DNA of 26,604 nt, from the NCBI GenBank assembly GCA_003427395.1, contig BFEA01000185.1:1279674-1306277 (forward strand), written 5' to 3'. The position numbers were made by a program, and so were the translations under genes. The notes beneath the pieces were generated by a model. That model was not told the origin of the DNA and did not search any database. It saw only the letters and a program-made list of their open reading frames with translations. Position 1 is the stretch's first letter. Each line of letters begins with the position of its first letter. Positions 1 to 8,810 of this stretch are shown piece by piece. Source of the DNA: Chara braunii (Eukaryota; Streptophyta; Charophyceae; Charales; Characeae).

Positions 1-44
<44 letters not shown>
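1..44. repeat. (CA)n microsatellite at window edge
   Basis: An uninterrupted CA dinucleotide run fills the first 44 bases and passes into a short TATATG. It is cut by the window edge, so its full length is unknown. Confidence 0.98.
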
Positions 45-49
<5 letters not shown>

Positions 50-233
50 GGACTTCATTTCGTGGCAACGACTGGTGGTCGACGAATTTGACGATGCTGA
101 AAAAGAGACACGTGTCAAAAAAATCGTCCTTCAGGACTTCGATGTCCCCCTCCAGGTCATCTCTCTCTGCGAAAGGCGCGTCAAGTAACAACCCGTAAAT
201 GGCTGACCTGTGCAGGCGGTCACGAAACTCCAT
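1..233 (-). CDS. Unrecognised open frame, partial, runs off the left edge
   Basis: On the minus strand an ATG at 233 opens a frame that stays open for about 77 codons to the window edge; an in-frame TGA lies upstream at 299-297. The first ~60 codons have a protein-like composition, mixed acidic and hydrophobic (for example LLLDAPFAERDDLEGDIEVL). The last ~15 codons are CA repeat, read as alternating Val and Cys, so a true coding end or a splice site is likely before that. I recognise no domain. It could be a genuine exon, a relic of a transposable-element protein, or chance. There is no ribosome-entry or promoter signal to decide the start. Confidence is low because only one strand of one frame supports it and no homologue is evident. 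Confidence 0.25.
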
Positions 234-280
234 CACTAGTTTGAGACTCGCATGGCATTGTGCACCATCTCCCCAAACAC

Positions 281-438
281 GTTCAATTGCTGCTATTCAA
301 CAGGAAAAGGAGGAGGACACAAAGTAGTGTCACCTTCCTCACATGGTCTGCCATGCACGTCGCAGCGCACCGTATATGACAGGAAACGACAATTATCGAG
401 CTTGGCACAAGCATGTTCAATCGCCGCTATTCAACAGG
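281..438 (+). repeat. 24-bp direct repeat, two copies 134 bp apart
   Basis: Positions 281-304 and 415-438 are the same 24-mer with two differences (GTTCAATTGCTGCTATTCAACAGG-type, AATTGCTGC against AATCGCCGC). The DNA between them is not obviously repeated. This suggests a small local duplication or two degenerate copies of a longer unit. Confidence 0.7.
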
Positions 439-780
439 GGTGGATGGTGCTTGTCTTGTACCAGTGTGTGGAGTGCGGCATGATCATCCATCCGCCGGCC
501 ACACCCCCCCGTCCCAACGGCTTCATGTGCCTCCTCTGCAAACCGTTTCAAATCACCCCCAGCCAAACACTCTGCACACAGAAATGGTCGCCCCGCGCGT
601 TTGCCCCAACAACTCTGTGGAATCCGCGGGCACCACCCTCCATGGTTCTACGGCTGGCACCCAGTACCCCCCATCGGTAGCCGTTGCTGGCTGGACGGCA
701 GGAAGGACCGTGCATGAACCAGGAATGCGCGGCGTCAATTAAAATAAAAACAAAAAACGAAAATCTGTCCACGGCTGAAA
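305..780. other. No gene seen
   Basis: Open frames of up to 142 codons exist on both strands here. They overlap in several frames, are rich in Pro/Thr/Cys and show no motif I recognise, so I do not call them genes. The stretch contains a C-rich patch near 500-515. Confidence 0.5.
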
Positions 781-786
781 CCTGAG

Positions 787-859
787 GGCGGCTCTTGAAT
801 TCGAGGCACCTCGGACAGTGCGATTTTGGCTGGGCCGCACTTGAGTTTCAAGAGCGGCT
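787..859. repeat. Foldback able to form a three-way junction
   Basis: GCTCTTGAA (791-799) pairs with TTCAAGAGC (847-855). The stem continues past one G/G mismatch for two more pairs. Inside it are two smaller hairpins: CGAGG/CCTCG (802-806 with 809-813) and AGTGCG/CGCACT (817-822 with 836-841). Together these give a cloverleaf-like fold of about 73 bases. A perfect ACTTGA-AC-TCAAGT palindrome lies nearby at 942-955. Origin is unknown; a small foldback element or a structured RNA is possible. Confidence 0.5.
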
Positions 860-955
860 ACTTAGATGTAAATCATACTAAAATGTGAAATCAAACAGCC
901 ATTTCTCTAGGGCGGGGTGGAATGACGATTTTTCTCGTCGCACTTGAACTCAAGT

Positions 956-1235
956 CGTGTGGAACGAGGCTCCAAGTGAGCACCTCAGTTGATGCTACTA
1001 GAGACTGGCAGGGTTCTCCTTAGATTTCTGACTATTTCAGATTCCTATTTTCCTCTTCGAGTATTTTTAGTTTCATGATGATTCCAGACCATAGCAACCC
1101 ACGTCTGGACCCGGCCAGAGATGCCAGGGTCTTTCAACGAGTCACACCATTTGATGTGAGGGACGCTCGGCCCGATTCCCAGCATTGTACAAAATCGGAT
1201 GTTTTTCAAAGACACATAAGACGTGTGCGTCATTG
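956..1235. other. No gene seen
   Basis: Mixed-composition sequence without a recognisable frame or motif. It leads into an A-rich GAAAAG-type tract at about 1237-1266. Confidence 0.4.
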
Positions 1236-1267
1236 GAAAAGAAAAAAGAAGAAAAAGAAAAAAAGAT

Positions 1268-1640
1268 CCAGCGGCCTCGCAAGTGGCATTCAGGAGGTTG
1301 TGGGTTCAATCCGGATTGGCCTCATGTACCTTCCTGGGCATGCTTGTCGCCCGCCACCTAGAGATAGACCACTGGATCCCCCGATCGACATTGAGCAGAG
1401 TCTGCTGATGTTCGTAGGGGAGGAAACCTGAGGGGAGGCACAGGGATTGGTCCTGTTGGCATGGTCCCTCGCTACCGGCTGTCCCCTAGCCGGTATCGCC
1501 CACCTGCAGGTCGGGAGCAGCCCCCACATGTTCTCTCGTGAACACGGTTCTGGCTGCTACGGGAATGCCTACAATGAGTAGTGGTAGGTAGGTAGTGTGA
1601 GGTGAAATTGAGAGAAGAATGTAAAAGAAAAAAAACTCTG
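1268..1640 (+). mobile_element. Possible tRNA-derived SINE
   Basis: After an A-rich tract (1237-1266) the sequence GCGGCCTCGCAAGTGG (about 1273-1288) resembles an RNA polymerase III A box. GGTTCAATCC (about 1307-1316) fits the B box of tRNA genes. The spacing is like that in a tRNA, but the T-stem is only partly paired, so this is tRNA-like and not a tRNA gene. Downstream is a perfect 8-bp hairpin (TACCGGCT 1473-1480 with AGCCGGTA 1488-1495). The stretch ends in an A-rich run (about 1621-1636). That order (pol III boxes, unrelated body, A-rich end) is typical of SINEs. No second copy is visible in the window, so the family assignment is unproven. Confidence 0.4.
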
Positions 1641-2090
1641 CACTAGAGTTGATCACTTGAGCGTTGGGCACTGGGCCTTCAGACACAGTGGAAAAAGTCA
1701 ACGATTTTACCAAGGAATATTTTGGTCTCCCAGAAAAAAGAGTGTGAATGTCGTTATCCAGGCGGATGTGTCCTACATGAAAGGAGTTTGTTGTCAAGGC
1801 AGCAGGTGCCCCCCTTCGTTCAGGGATAAGAGCCCTTGCCCAATGGGAGTTTCACCCATCTTCAATGATTGGTCTAGGAGAGATGAGCTTGCTTTCCCCA
1901 TTTCCTGGAAAAAAAAAAGATCCCACCAGTACACCACATATCGGCCGCGGGTGTCAGGCTGACACCGGTACCACTTCGCAGGCTGGCATTTTTTTTTTCT
2001 GTGTAGGGCGCCCCGCCTCGACTAGCCCCGGAATCCGAAGCTTGTCGTGACATGATCTTTCTGCAAAGCTGGGCCCGTGTACAGGTGAAC
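1641..2090. other. No gene seen
   Basis: Open frames of about 60-100 codons occur on both strands but carry no recognisable motif. Short A and T homopolymers lie at 1911-1918 and 1990-1999. Confidence 0.4.
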
Positions 2091-2185
2091 TTTAAAGTTC
2101 CTTTCCATTTTTTTCTTTTCTTTTCTTTTCTTTTAATAAACCATAGGCTGGCATCCTGCTGAGGAAGGTGATAAGAGCATCCTTC

Positions 2186-2275
2186 CTGAGTAGGGGCACC
2201 AGAGGTTGTGATGGCTCTGCTCTATTGGTGGGGAGCAGCACCAGCAGAGGAATTTTCAGATCCTTTTCTGCCCCC
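2186..2275 (-). mobile_element. Two-hairpin A-tailed element, degenerate copy
   Basis: Read on the minus strand this segment contains GCTGGTGCTGCTCCCCACCA followed by ATAGAGCAGAGC. That is the second half of a short family seen again at 2954, 3800, 23531, 23591, 24248 and 24391. The first hairpin is decayed in this copy. A long T-tract at 2287-2319 lies beside it. Confidence 0.5.
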
Positions 2276-2283
2276 TGCGAACT

Positions 2284-2286
<3 letters not shown>

Positions 2287-2319
<33 letters not shown>
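2287..2319. repeat. T33 homopolymer
   Basis: Thirty-three uninterrupted T residues. It reads as a poly(A) tract on the minus strand and is probably the tail of a retroposed element. Confidence 0.9.
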
Positions 2320-2322
<3 letters not shown>

Positions 2323-2399
2323 CATATATTTTTTGTGAAAAAAGTACACACGCAGCAGGTTTTGAGTTCGCAAAGGCAAAAGAAAACACGTTCCCACAA

Positions 2400-2950
2400 A
2401 GATATCATGGCAGGAGTTTGAAATGGCAATTTCAGTAGGAAAGGATCCGTTGGACCTTTTCTGTTTTTATTTTTTCTTTTCTCGTCTGACACCACGGCTG
2501 ACCCCTGTAGTTATGTCACCCATGCCTCTGTCACGGCTCTGGTACTTTCATTGCTTCTTTGAACATGGAGGCTGTTTTTGTTATCTTTACCGGAGTGTGT
2601 TTCTTTTGCGCATGGAAACTCAAAATTGACATCAATATACTTGCGCCTTTTTTTTCTTTTCTTTCTTTCTTCTTTTTTCCAGATTTATCATTTGGACCGA
2701 CTGTTTGTCCAAATGAAAGGTGAAAGAATTTGAGAGAAGAATATCGTGTTTTTTAGAGGTGAAGGAATGTGAAACTGGTGGAGCATTCGGCAGCTGAAGG
2801 TATGCTGAAGAGGCATATAGAGTGACTTTTTTGGGTTTCTGAGGGGATTTTAGTTAATACCCTGGGTGTCCGCTAGAGCAATCAATGAAGCCCATCATCC
2901 TCCAAATCTTATGACTAGAAGTAATTCAAATGTTCACCATTATATGTTCA
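2400..2950. other. No gene seen
   Basis: T-rich sequence with pyrimidine tracts (TTTTCTTTTC-type runs near 2467-2482 and 2648-2680). No convincing frame or RNA gene. Confidence 0.4.
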
Positions 2951-2953
2951 TCT

Positions 2954-3025
2954 GGGATAGTGGGCCCATTTCCCAGCACCTGTTGCTCCTCACAAATAGA
3001 ATAGAGCTTCGGTATTAAAAAAAAA
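2954..3025 (+). mobile_element. Two-hairpin A-tailed element
   Basis: The order GGGA...GGGCCC..TTCCCAGCA, then GCTCC...AATAGA...AGAGCT, then A9 (3017-3025) matches the family consensus built from the 23.5-24.4 kb copies. TGGG (2961-2964) and CCCA (2972-2975) form the first hairpin. The A-run directly after the conserved part suggests retroposition. Confidence 0.6.
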
Positions 3026-3760
3026 TGAAGGGCAAGGGCCAAGTACGTCGGAGTCACACCCGACGTTCAGAATAGGCAACTTCAACAGTTCCCGAAATGG
3101 AGCGAAAAAGAGGACCCTACTAAATCTGCCAAGCGTTACTGCTGGTAATGACTGGTGCAGTTTCAGACCCCTGCTAAGCCCCTTACACATTTTGAAACTC
3201 ACATCATGACATCGGGGCCACTTTGTCTTTTGTTGCCTATTTGAAACTAGAAGTGTGCCACAGCCACAGTTTGCGCCCCCCAAAAAGGCATTAATTGGCC
3301 CTTGATAGAAGTGCAGTGAAACCACCAATACTTTTTCCCAGCCTTTTTTTTCCGACGTGGCCATGCACGCGTGGTGACTTTCAGGGCTCGGCCTATCGGA
3401 GCAAATGGCTGGCAGCCCCAGCCGGAGAAAGTGCTTGCATCGGGTCCTTCTGTTTTTGGCATCAGGGGGAATCTGCTTGGTGATAGGAAGCCTCAAGTAC
3501 TGGCGGCAGGACGCAATGGAGCACACAAAGTGGCATGATCCTTTCAGAATATCAATCGTTTTCTCCCCGTAGAGGGTCCGCCGGGTTAGCGGACAAAGAG
3601 CAAGGTAGATGGATTTCTATGTTAGTAATGTTAGAAATATAAATTATTTGTTTCATCAATGTATAGGGACCAAACGATGTCAAGGAGAGGATAGTTTTTT
3701 TCAGGACATTTGTGGCCATATCCCTGATGGCATTTTTGGTGTTATTATGGCAGGGGATTT
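3026..3760. other. No gene seen; one perfect hairpin
   Basis: A 178-codon minus-strand frame (3526-2990) has no motif I recognise and I do not call it. A perfect 6-bp hairpin, GTCCGC-CGGGTTA-GCGGAC, lies at 3576-3594. Confidence 0.4.
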
Positions 3761-3761
3761 A

Positions 3762-3840
3762 TTTTTTTTTGGGGGGGGGAACAATCCTCCAATCTTTTCG
3801 TGGGGAGCCGCACGTGCTGGGAACCGGGCCCAGCGTCCCA
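3762..3840 (-). mobile_element. Two-hairpin element ending in C9A9 (minus strand)
   Basis: Positions 3800-3840 read on the minus strand as GGGACGCTGGGCCCGGTTCC followed by CAGCACGTGCGGCTCCCCAC, the family consensus with a perfect GCTGGG/CCCAGC hairpin. Further along the same strand the unit ends in nine C and nine A residues (T9G9 on the plus strand, 3762-3779). The same C-then-A ending follows the copy at 24391. Confidence 0.6.
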
Positions 3841-3888
3841 TTTGAACATGAAACATGTTTGAGAACATATACAGAAAAACTTTGAGAT

Positions 3889-4120
3889 ACCGGGGCTTTT
3901 ACCCGGTTTGGTCTGAAAATAGGATCATGATCAATTGCTAGCCTATTCAATGAAGAACCGCACGAGGTAGGCTAAAATTCAGAAAAAGTCTGAAAAAATC
4001 TGAAAAATTTTGAGAAGAAAAAATATGAGAAGCTTCCTTCTAGACTACATGAAGGAACTATAGGAACCTCTTTTTTTTTTTCAGACACCAGGGCCATTAC
4101 CCGGCTTTGGCTAAGAAGAT
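3889..4120 (+). repeat. Degenerate 35-bp direct repeat with a hairpin
   Basis: ACCGGGGCTTTTACCCGGTTTGG (3889-3911) and ACCAGGGCCATTACCCGGCTTTGG-like sequence (about 4087-4110) are related copies about 195 bp apart. The first folds into a perfect ACCGGG/CCCGGT stem (3889-3894 with 3902-3907). The intervening DNA is A-rich with TCTGAAAAA repeats. Confidence 0.5.
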
Positions 4121-4149
4121 TCTGAACTTTTAGAAAAAATCGCCACCCC

Positions 4150-6080
4150 AAAGGTCCTACAAATGCTAAAAAACCCTCAGAATCCCTAGCAAACCCTTCT
4201 AAAACTCTTCCAACACTGTCTTACTCCCTGCCGGGCTCTTCCAGGCCTCACACCCCCTCCCTGTTGGGTTACAGGGCAACATGACTCGCCCCAGCTCCGA
4301 CCAGCGTCGGCCCAGCAGCAACCCTTGGTTGTCCCTTGGAATGCCCAACCGAAGCATTCCCAGGTCTCTCTACCAGGCCTCACACTCCTGCATCAGCAGG
4401 TTACAGGGCAACACCCTAGTACCGGCCAGCGTCGTTCTGGCATCGGACAGCCACAGATCACTGAGTATAACAGCAATGGAGCCTCCTAAAATGAGTTGCT
4501 AGGAGTCCCCAGAATAAAAAATTCTTTGTAAGACCACCATTGACGACCATGAAGAACTGACAAAGCCTTTTTGTTTTTCAGAGGAACATTCAGATCAAAA
4601 ACTACCTGCCATAAAGCCTTTCTGCAGCCCACCCCTACCTGCCTCATCCCTATGCCCTGATACCCAGTCTCTACCATGCCTCGCGCCCCCAACTGCTAGG
4701 TTACAGAGTGGCAGGACCCAACCCAGAAGACTCCCACCCGCCCCGGCTCCGACCAGCGTCGACTAGGTAACAGCTTACCAAAAGACACTAGAGTGCCTTC
4801 CACCCTCGACAACTCCCCAGATCTCTCTACCTGGTCTCTTGCCCTCGTACAGCTCGAGTTACAGGGCAGCAAGACCGAGCCCCAGCACCGACCAGCGTCG
4901 TTCTGGCCTCGTCCATTCACAAACCACCGGGATCCAAGACTTCAACAAATACCAAGCAGACCACCAATCAGCACCATAACAGCAGTTCCGATCACTCAGG
5001 TCCTTCAGGCACTGGTTGCAGATATCCACCATAAACCTTTCTCAACTCTACTCCGGCAAGTCTTACCACAGTAAAGCCACCATCTTCACCGCTGCTGTAC
5101 CCTATTTCCACCCTGCAGGCTAGCCCCGTCGCCACAGAGCGCATTATCTCCCACCATCGCAACCACCTCAACCCCCTGCCACCAGCGCCAACTTTTTTTT
5201 TTTTTTTTTAACGAGATAGGACACGAGTGACATACAACAAATTGAAAGCAAAAAATCCGAACCGAAACGACCGACTAGCAAACTTCCCACGCAACAATTG
5301 GAAATAAACAAAGTCCCCATGATCAGTCCTCGAACGTAAACGCGGCTGGTCTCATAACCCCCTATGCTAGGGTTACAGGGCACCACTATGCCCCATTACC
5401 GACCAGCCTGGTATAGACAGCAAGGAGTGCCTTCCTCCCTCGACAACTCCCATTAGCCGCACGCCCCTAGGTGACAGGGATAGAACCTCAGCAGCGGCTG
5501 CGTCGAACGTGGTGGTTCTGCCTTTTTCCCTGGACAGAGCTCCCCAAGCCTCACGCTCCCCTAGGTTACAGACCAACGCTCCAGCACCGGCCTGCGTCAT
5601 CCCAACGACATCCTTCAGACCTACTGACGAAGACTAATGCCCTTACCCTGTTACACCCCCTACGAACTTCCCACCTGTCCGTGCGAATAATCTGCTTCCT
5701 TTAATCGTATGTTTTTTTACTAAAAAAATACCTAGTTGACAATTTGTAGAAAATTCAAGGAGACTATAACAACCCTACTTAGGCCTGCCAACGCAATCAT
5801 ACTCTCTGCCTGAGTCTGCCCAGCCTCACACCCCCACCGCTAGGTTACAGGGGAACACAACTCACCCCAACTCCGACCGACGTCCTCCAAGCAGCAACCC
5901 TTGATTATTCTGTGAGATGCCTTCCCCTAAGCATCCCCAAATCTCTCTACTAGGCCTCATGCTCCTGCTTCTCAGGTTACAGGGCAACACCCCAACGCGG
6001 ACTAGCGTTGTTCTGACATCGAATAACCACAGATCCACAATTATGACAACGACAAACACACCTAAGAAGATTTGCTGACA
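4150..6080 (+). repeat. Degenerate repeat block A (GGTTACAGGGCAACA units)
   Basis: At least eight diverged copies of a unit with the core GGTTACAGGGCAACA, then about 10-15 bases, then CGACCAGCGTCG or a variant. They begin near 4266, 4399, 4694, 4857, 5371, 5470, 5563, 5842 and 5979. Higher-order parts can be separated: U (4152-4500 and 5800-6060), V (4690-4930) and W (5318-5640). U includes CTCTCTACCAGGCCTCA and a GCCAGCGTCGTTCTGGC hairpin. The block recurs inverted at 21.84-23.26 kb. Short open frames in it (for example 4281-4502 and 4793-5074) resemble each other only because the DNA is repeated, so I do not call genes. Confidence 0.8.
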
Positions 6081-6119
6081 GTCTCCAATGAGAAAAACCT
6101 TGTCACAAAACACTAATTG

Positions 6120-6850
6120 AAACATGGAAAATCACGTCAAAGTTTGACACGAATCATTGACATATTAGAAAATCGATCATGACAAATTAGAAAATAGAAT
6201 CATGACAATTTGGAAAATCGATCTACGGTGAAATTTAGAAAACTATATGAACCACTATTAGCAGTTACGAATAGGATGTCCAAATAAGACTTTCGATAGG
6301 TTTTTTGAAAATCAACATCAAAAAAATTTTACCAATTAGAATACCCGACTAGAATTGTCGTTTGGGAATTTGAGACAGAAACTTACTCAAAACATTTATC
6401 AGATGTTGTAATATGAAGACTAATTTAGAAGGTTATATGAGCACAAAACAAAATTGTCAAACTTCGACCATCAATTTATGAAAAAAAGAAATTACGAATT
6501 GAGAATCAGACAAAAATCAGATTTACAGATCATCCGTCGGATGTCGAGATCGACAACATTTAATTCAACATCCAAGAAAATATCAGGAAATATCAAAACA
6601 ACAATGAGACATCCCTAACCATCAAATCATCTAACGGAGTAGTACTTTAGGGTTAAATTCTGAAAAATGCTGCACTCAGAGCTTCCGCAGCTAAGTGATG
6701 CCGCTTTGAACTTTACCTGAAATCACCAATCACTGCAGACCATTACGCACCACTCCGCTCCCACAGTCCCCTTATCCAGCTGCCCCACCATTGCCCAGAC
6801 CAGTCCTAGATAGATTGTTGGACCGGTGAAAAATACCTTCTCCCTGCCCC
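6120..6850. other. AT-rich, no gene seen; short tandem repeat
   Basis: TTAGAAAATCGATCATGACAA-like units of roughly 25-30 bases repeat about three times at 6165-6225. The rest is AT-rich with frequent stops in all frames. Confidence 0.5.
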
Positions 6851-6859
6851 TCATACATT

Positions 6860-7575
6860 GAGGACGATGAACTGATTATTTAACAATTGTATGAGCCAGT
6901 ACAACTGTATGATACATACAAGAGGTTATTCCCTCAAGAACGTTTATATACATGTGTTAGAAATTATTGTGAAGCACACGTAGAGTTGGGATAGACCCTG
7001 ATGGAGGATAATTTTGGGGAGCCTGCATTAGAGTCTGTCTTTAGGGGGTGAAGGTTGGTCTGTTACCTGCATGAAGAATACTGTCAGATAGAATCGCCTA
7101 GAGTAGCTCTTGTTGATGATAGAGGTAGAGGGAGCGGATGGTGGTCGTAAACCCGCTAAGGACGAAAATTGAAGTTAATTTGGGGGATGCTAATGAGATG
7201 CCTAGACATTCAATTGACGATAAAGGTATGGGGTGCAAATGATGATTAAAAGACTACTGAGGACAAAAAGTGGAGATGCTCTAGGTTCGAATAACCTCTG
7301 CAATAATTCAAAGAATAACCAGAGGGATCTGGTAATGATAAGTCTAGGATCTCCCTAAAAAAACAGGAAAAACTAGGGTTCGCCTATGGGAGTTGCAGTG
7401 GTATGCTTACCCCTAGCACTCAAAGTGCCCGGTACGACGTGACTCGCTCGATAATGCTTCAATCAGGGTTGGGGAAGGAGGTAAGAATCTGCTTAGCCCT
7501 GATGTCTATAAACGCTGTCCGATCAAAGATCACTCGAATTATGAGTGATGATCATGGGTATGCTCAGGTAGGACC
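6860..7575 (+). pseudogene. Weak coding relic, possibly LINE 5' region
   Basis: Between scattered stops one plus frame reads protein-like near 6930-6990 (PQERLYTCVRNYCEAHVELG). Another near 7480-7555 reads LMSINAVRSKITRIM. The second resembles the start of LINE endonuclease domains (family pattern: ..NxNGLRSKxKR..). It lies upstream of clear LINE sequence in the same orientation. Both readings are short and interrupted. They could be the 5' half of LINE copy 1 in advanced decay, or chance. Confidence 0.25.
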
Positions 7576-7576
7576 T

Positions 7577-7899
7577 TGGGAGTCGGGATGCACCGGGGAT
7601 CGTGATGATGCGTAAGGGTGGGAAGGTGTCTCATAGGGACCGGTTAGGCAATACATCAGGATTATCAAATTATCAAATGCTGATAGGCCCGTCATATGCC
7701 TAGTAGCCAGCCTCTACAACAACTTGGACTTAAAAATAAAAAAAAAAGGAAAAAAACTAAATAAATTGTGGAACGCCTCATCAGTCCAGATCTAAAAATG
7801 ATAATTCTCATGGGAGTAGGGATGCACCGGGGATCGTGATGATGAGTAAGGGTGGGAAGGTGTCTCATAGGGACTGGTTAGGCAATACATCAGGATTAT
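7577..7899 (+). repeat. 89-bp direct duplication, copies 234 bp apart
   Basis: 7577-7665 and 7811-7899 agree at 86 of 89 positions by eye, both starting TGGGAGT.GGGATGCACCGG and ending CAGGATTAT. Between them is an A-rich stretch (7735-7760). The high identity against a decayed background means a recent local duplication. Confidence 0.9.
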
Positions 7900-8558
7900 A
7901 ATATAAATTGATATAATTCTCATGTCAGTTGATTTGGACAAGGTGATGACATGAGGACCATTTTTCACTAAAACCCTGGCCAGGAGCAGATCATAAAATG
8001 TGCATTGTACTTTTTTATTTTCGCAAAAAAACTTGATCAAGGAAGGGGGGTTTATAAGCTTAACACTTTCCTGGTATTTCAAGTGGGTTTTAGGCAGTTC
8101 ATTCAGGGTGTGTGAAGGTTCAATACTCAACAAAGGACGAACATGATTCCTACATATCCTAGTTTAACAATAACCTATTCTTTATTGCTACAAAATGTAA
8201 TGAGTATTCCAAACCAATTGCCAAGAAGCGACATGCATAAGAGATAGTGTTACAAGAAAAAAATATTTATTATGAACAACATGATACCCCAAATGAAATT
8301 TCTCAACCGGTCGATATCAGATGTCTTAAGAATAAACTGCGTACCTTTGCTCAACAACGTTGGCAAGGGCATTTAATCAGAGCCTCAGAGGCAAACTCAC
8401 TAAGCATCGGACAGAAGGTCGGATGAAGAAGGAATTTTTTTTACTTGCTAATATTGAAGCATCAATGAAACCTCTTAAACATGCTCAAGAGAGACTTTTT
8501 TCCTCAACCAGTAGTCTTAAAGTAGCTTATGATTTTTTGAAGGATCTATTTATCTTTA
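7900..8558 (+). pseudogene. LINE copy 1, endonuclease-to-RT linker, decayed
   Basis: Plus-strand readings with several frameshifts and stops include SVDLDKVMT-GPFFTKTLAR (about 7925-7985) and KLNTFLVFQVGFRQFIQGV (about 8055-8115). Both resemble the end of a LINE endonuclease domain and the region after it. From 8360 a clean frame (to KDLFIFSVD at 8566) has the Lys/Arg/Glu-rich helical character of the endonuclease-RT linker. It joins exactly to the RT frame at 8811 if the MITE at 8567-8802 and one target duplication are removed. The endonuclease part is inferred from position and weak similarity; the linker part is well supported by frame continuity. Confidence 0.5.
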
Positions 8559-8566
8559 GTGTGGAT
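8559..8566. repeat. Left target-site duplication of the MITE
   Basis: GTGTGGAT, identical to 8803-8810. Eight bases is the duplication length typical of hAT-type DNA transposons. Confidence 0.9.
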
Positions 8567-8802
8567 CATACTTGCAAGCAGACGAACCGGATGAGCTTCC
8601 GGTCCGGTCCGCTTTGCCGCGTGCGGCACCCTCCCCCCGGACCAGACGGAGCCAGACCTGACTGGACGGGGCCATTTTTTTTTTTGGGGGGGGGGGGGGG
8701 GGGTAATTGGTCGTCGGGCACACATTCGTGCGCCGCGCGGGTTCGGTCCGGCAGTCTGCCGCACGTGCGGAACCACCCGGACGGCGTCCGCTTGCAAGTA
8801 TG
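8567..8802. mobile_element. 236-bp non-autonomous DNA transposon (hAT-like MITE)
   Basis: The ends are inverted repeats. CATACTTGCAAGC-A-GACG (8567-8584) matches the reverse complement of 8785-8802 at 17 of 18 positions, and similarity continues in broken form (CCGG.TG..TTCCG, then GTGCGGC) for roughly 60 bases. A perfect 8-bp duplication GTGTGGAT flanks it. It encodes nothing. It is GC-rich, unlike the AT-rich LINE around it, and holds a T11G18 switch at 8675-8703. Removing it with one duplication restores the LINE reading frame exactly (8564-8566 joins 8811), which confirms both borders. The hAT assignment rests on duplication length only; the termini are not a classical CAGNG. Confidence 0.88.
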
Positions 8803-8810
8803 GTGTGGAT
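8803..8810. repeat. Right target-site duplication of the MITE
   Basis: GTGTGGAT, identical to 8559-8566. Confidence 0.9.

Noticed and set aside
4281-5074. Genes in repeat block A, and the similar 157-codon frame in block B
   Set aside because: The peptide similarity follows from DNA repeats shared in every frame; there is no codon-position bias or start context.
7764-7779. Hammerhead-ribozyme core on the minus strand (CTGATGAGGCGTTC)
   Set aside because: The CTGATGA box is present, but no GAAA box or closing stems follow. Other CTGANGA matches in the window also lack the second core box.
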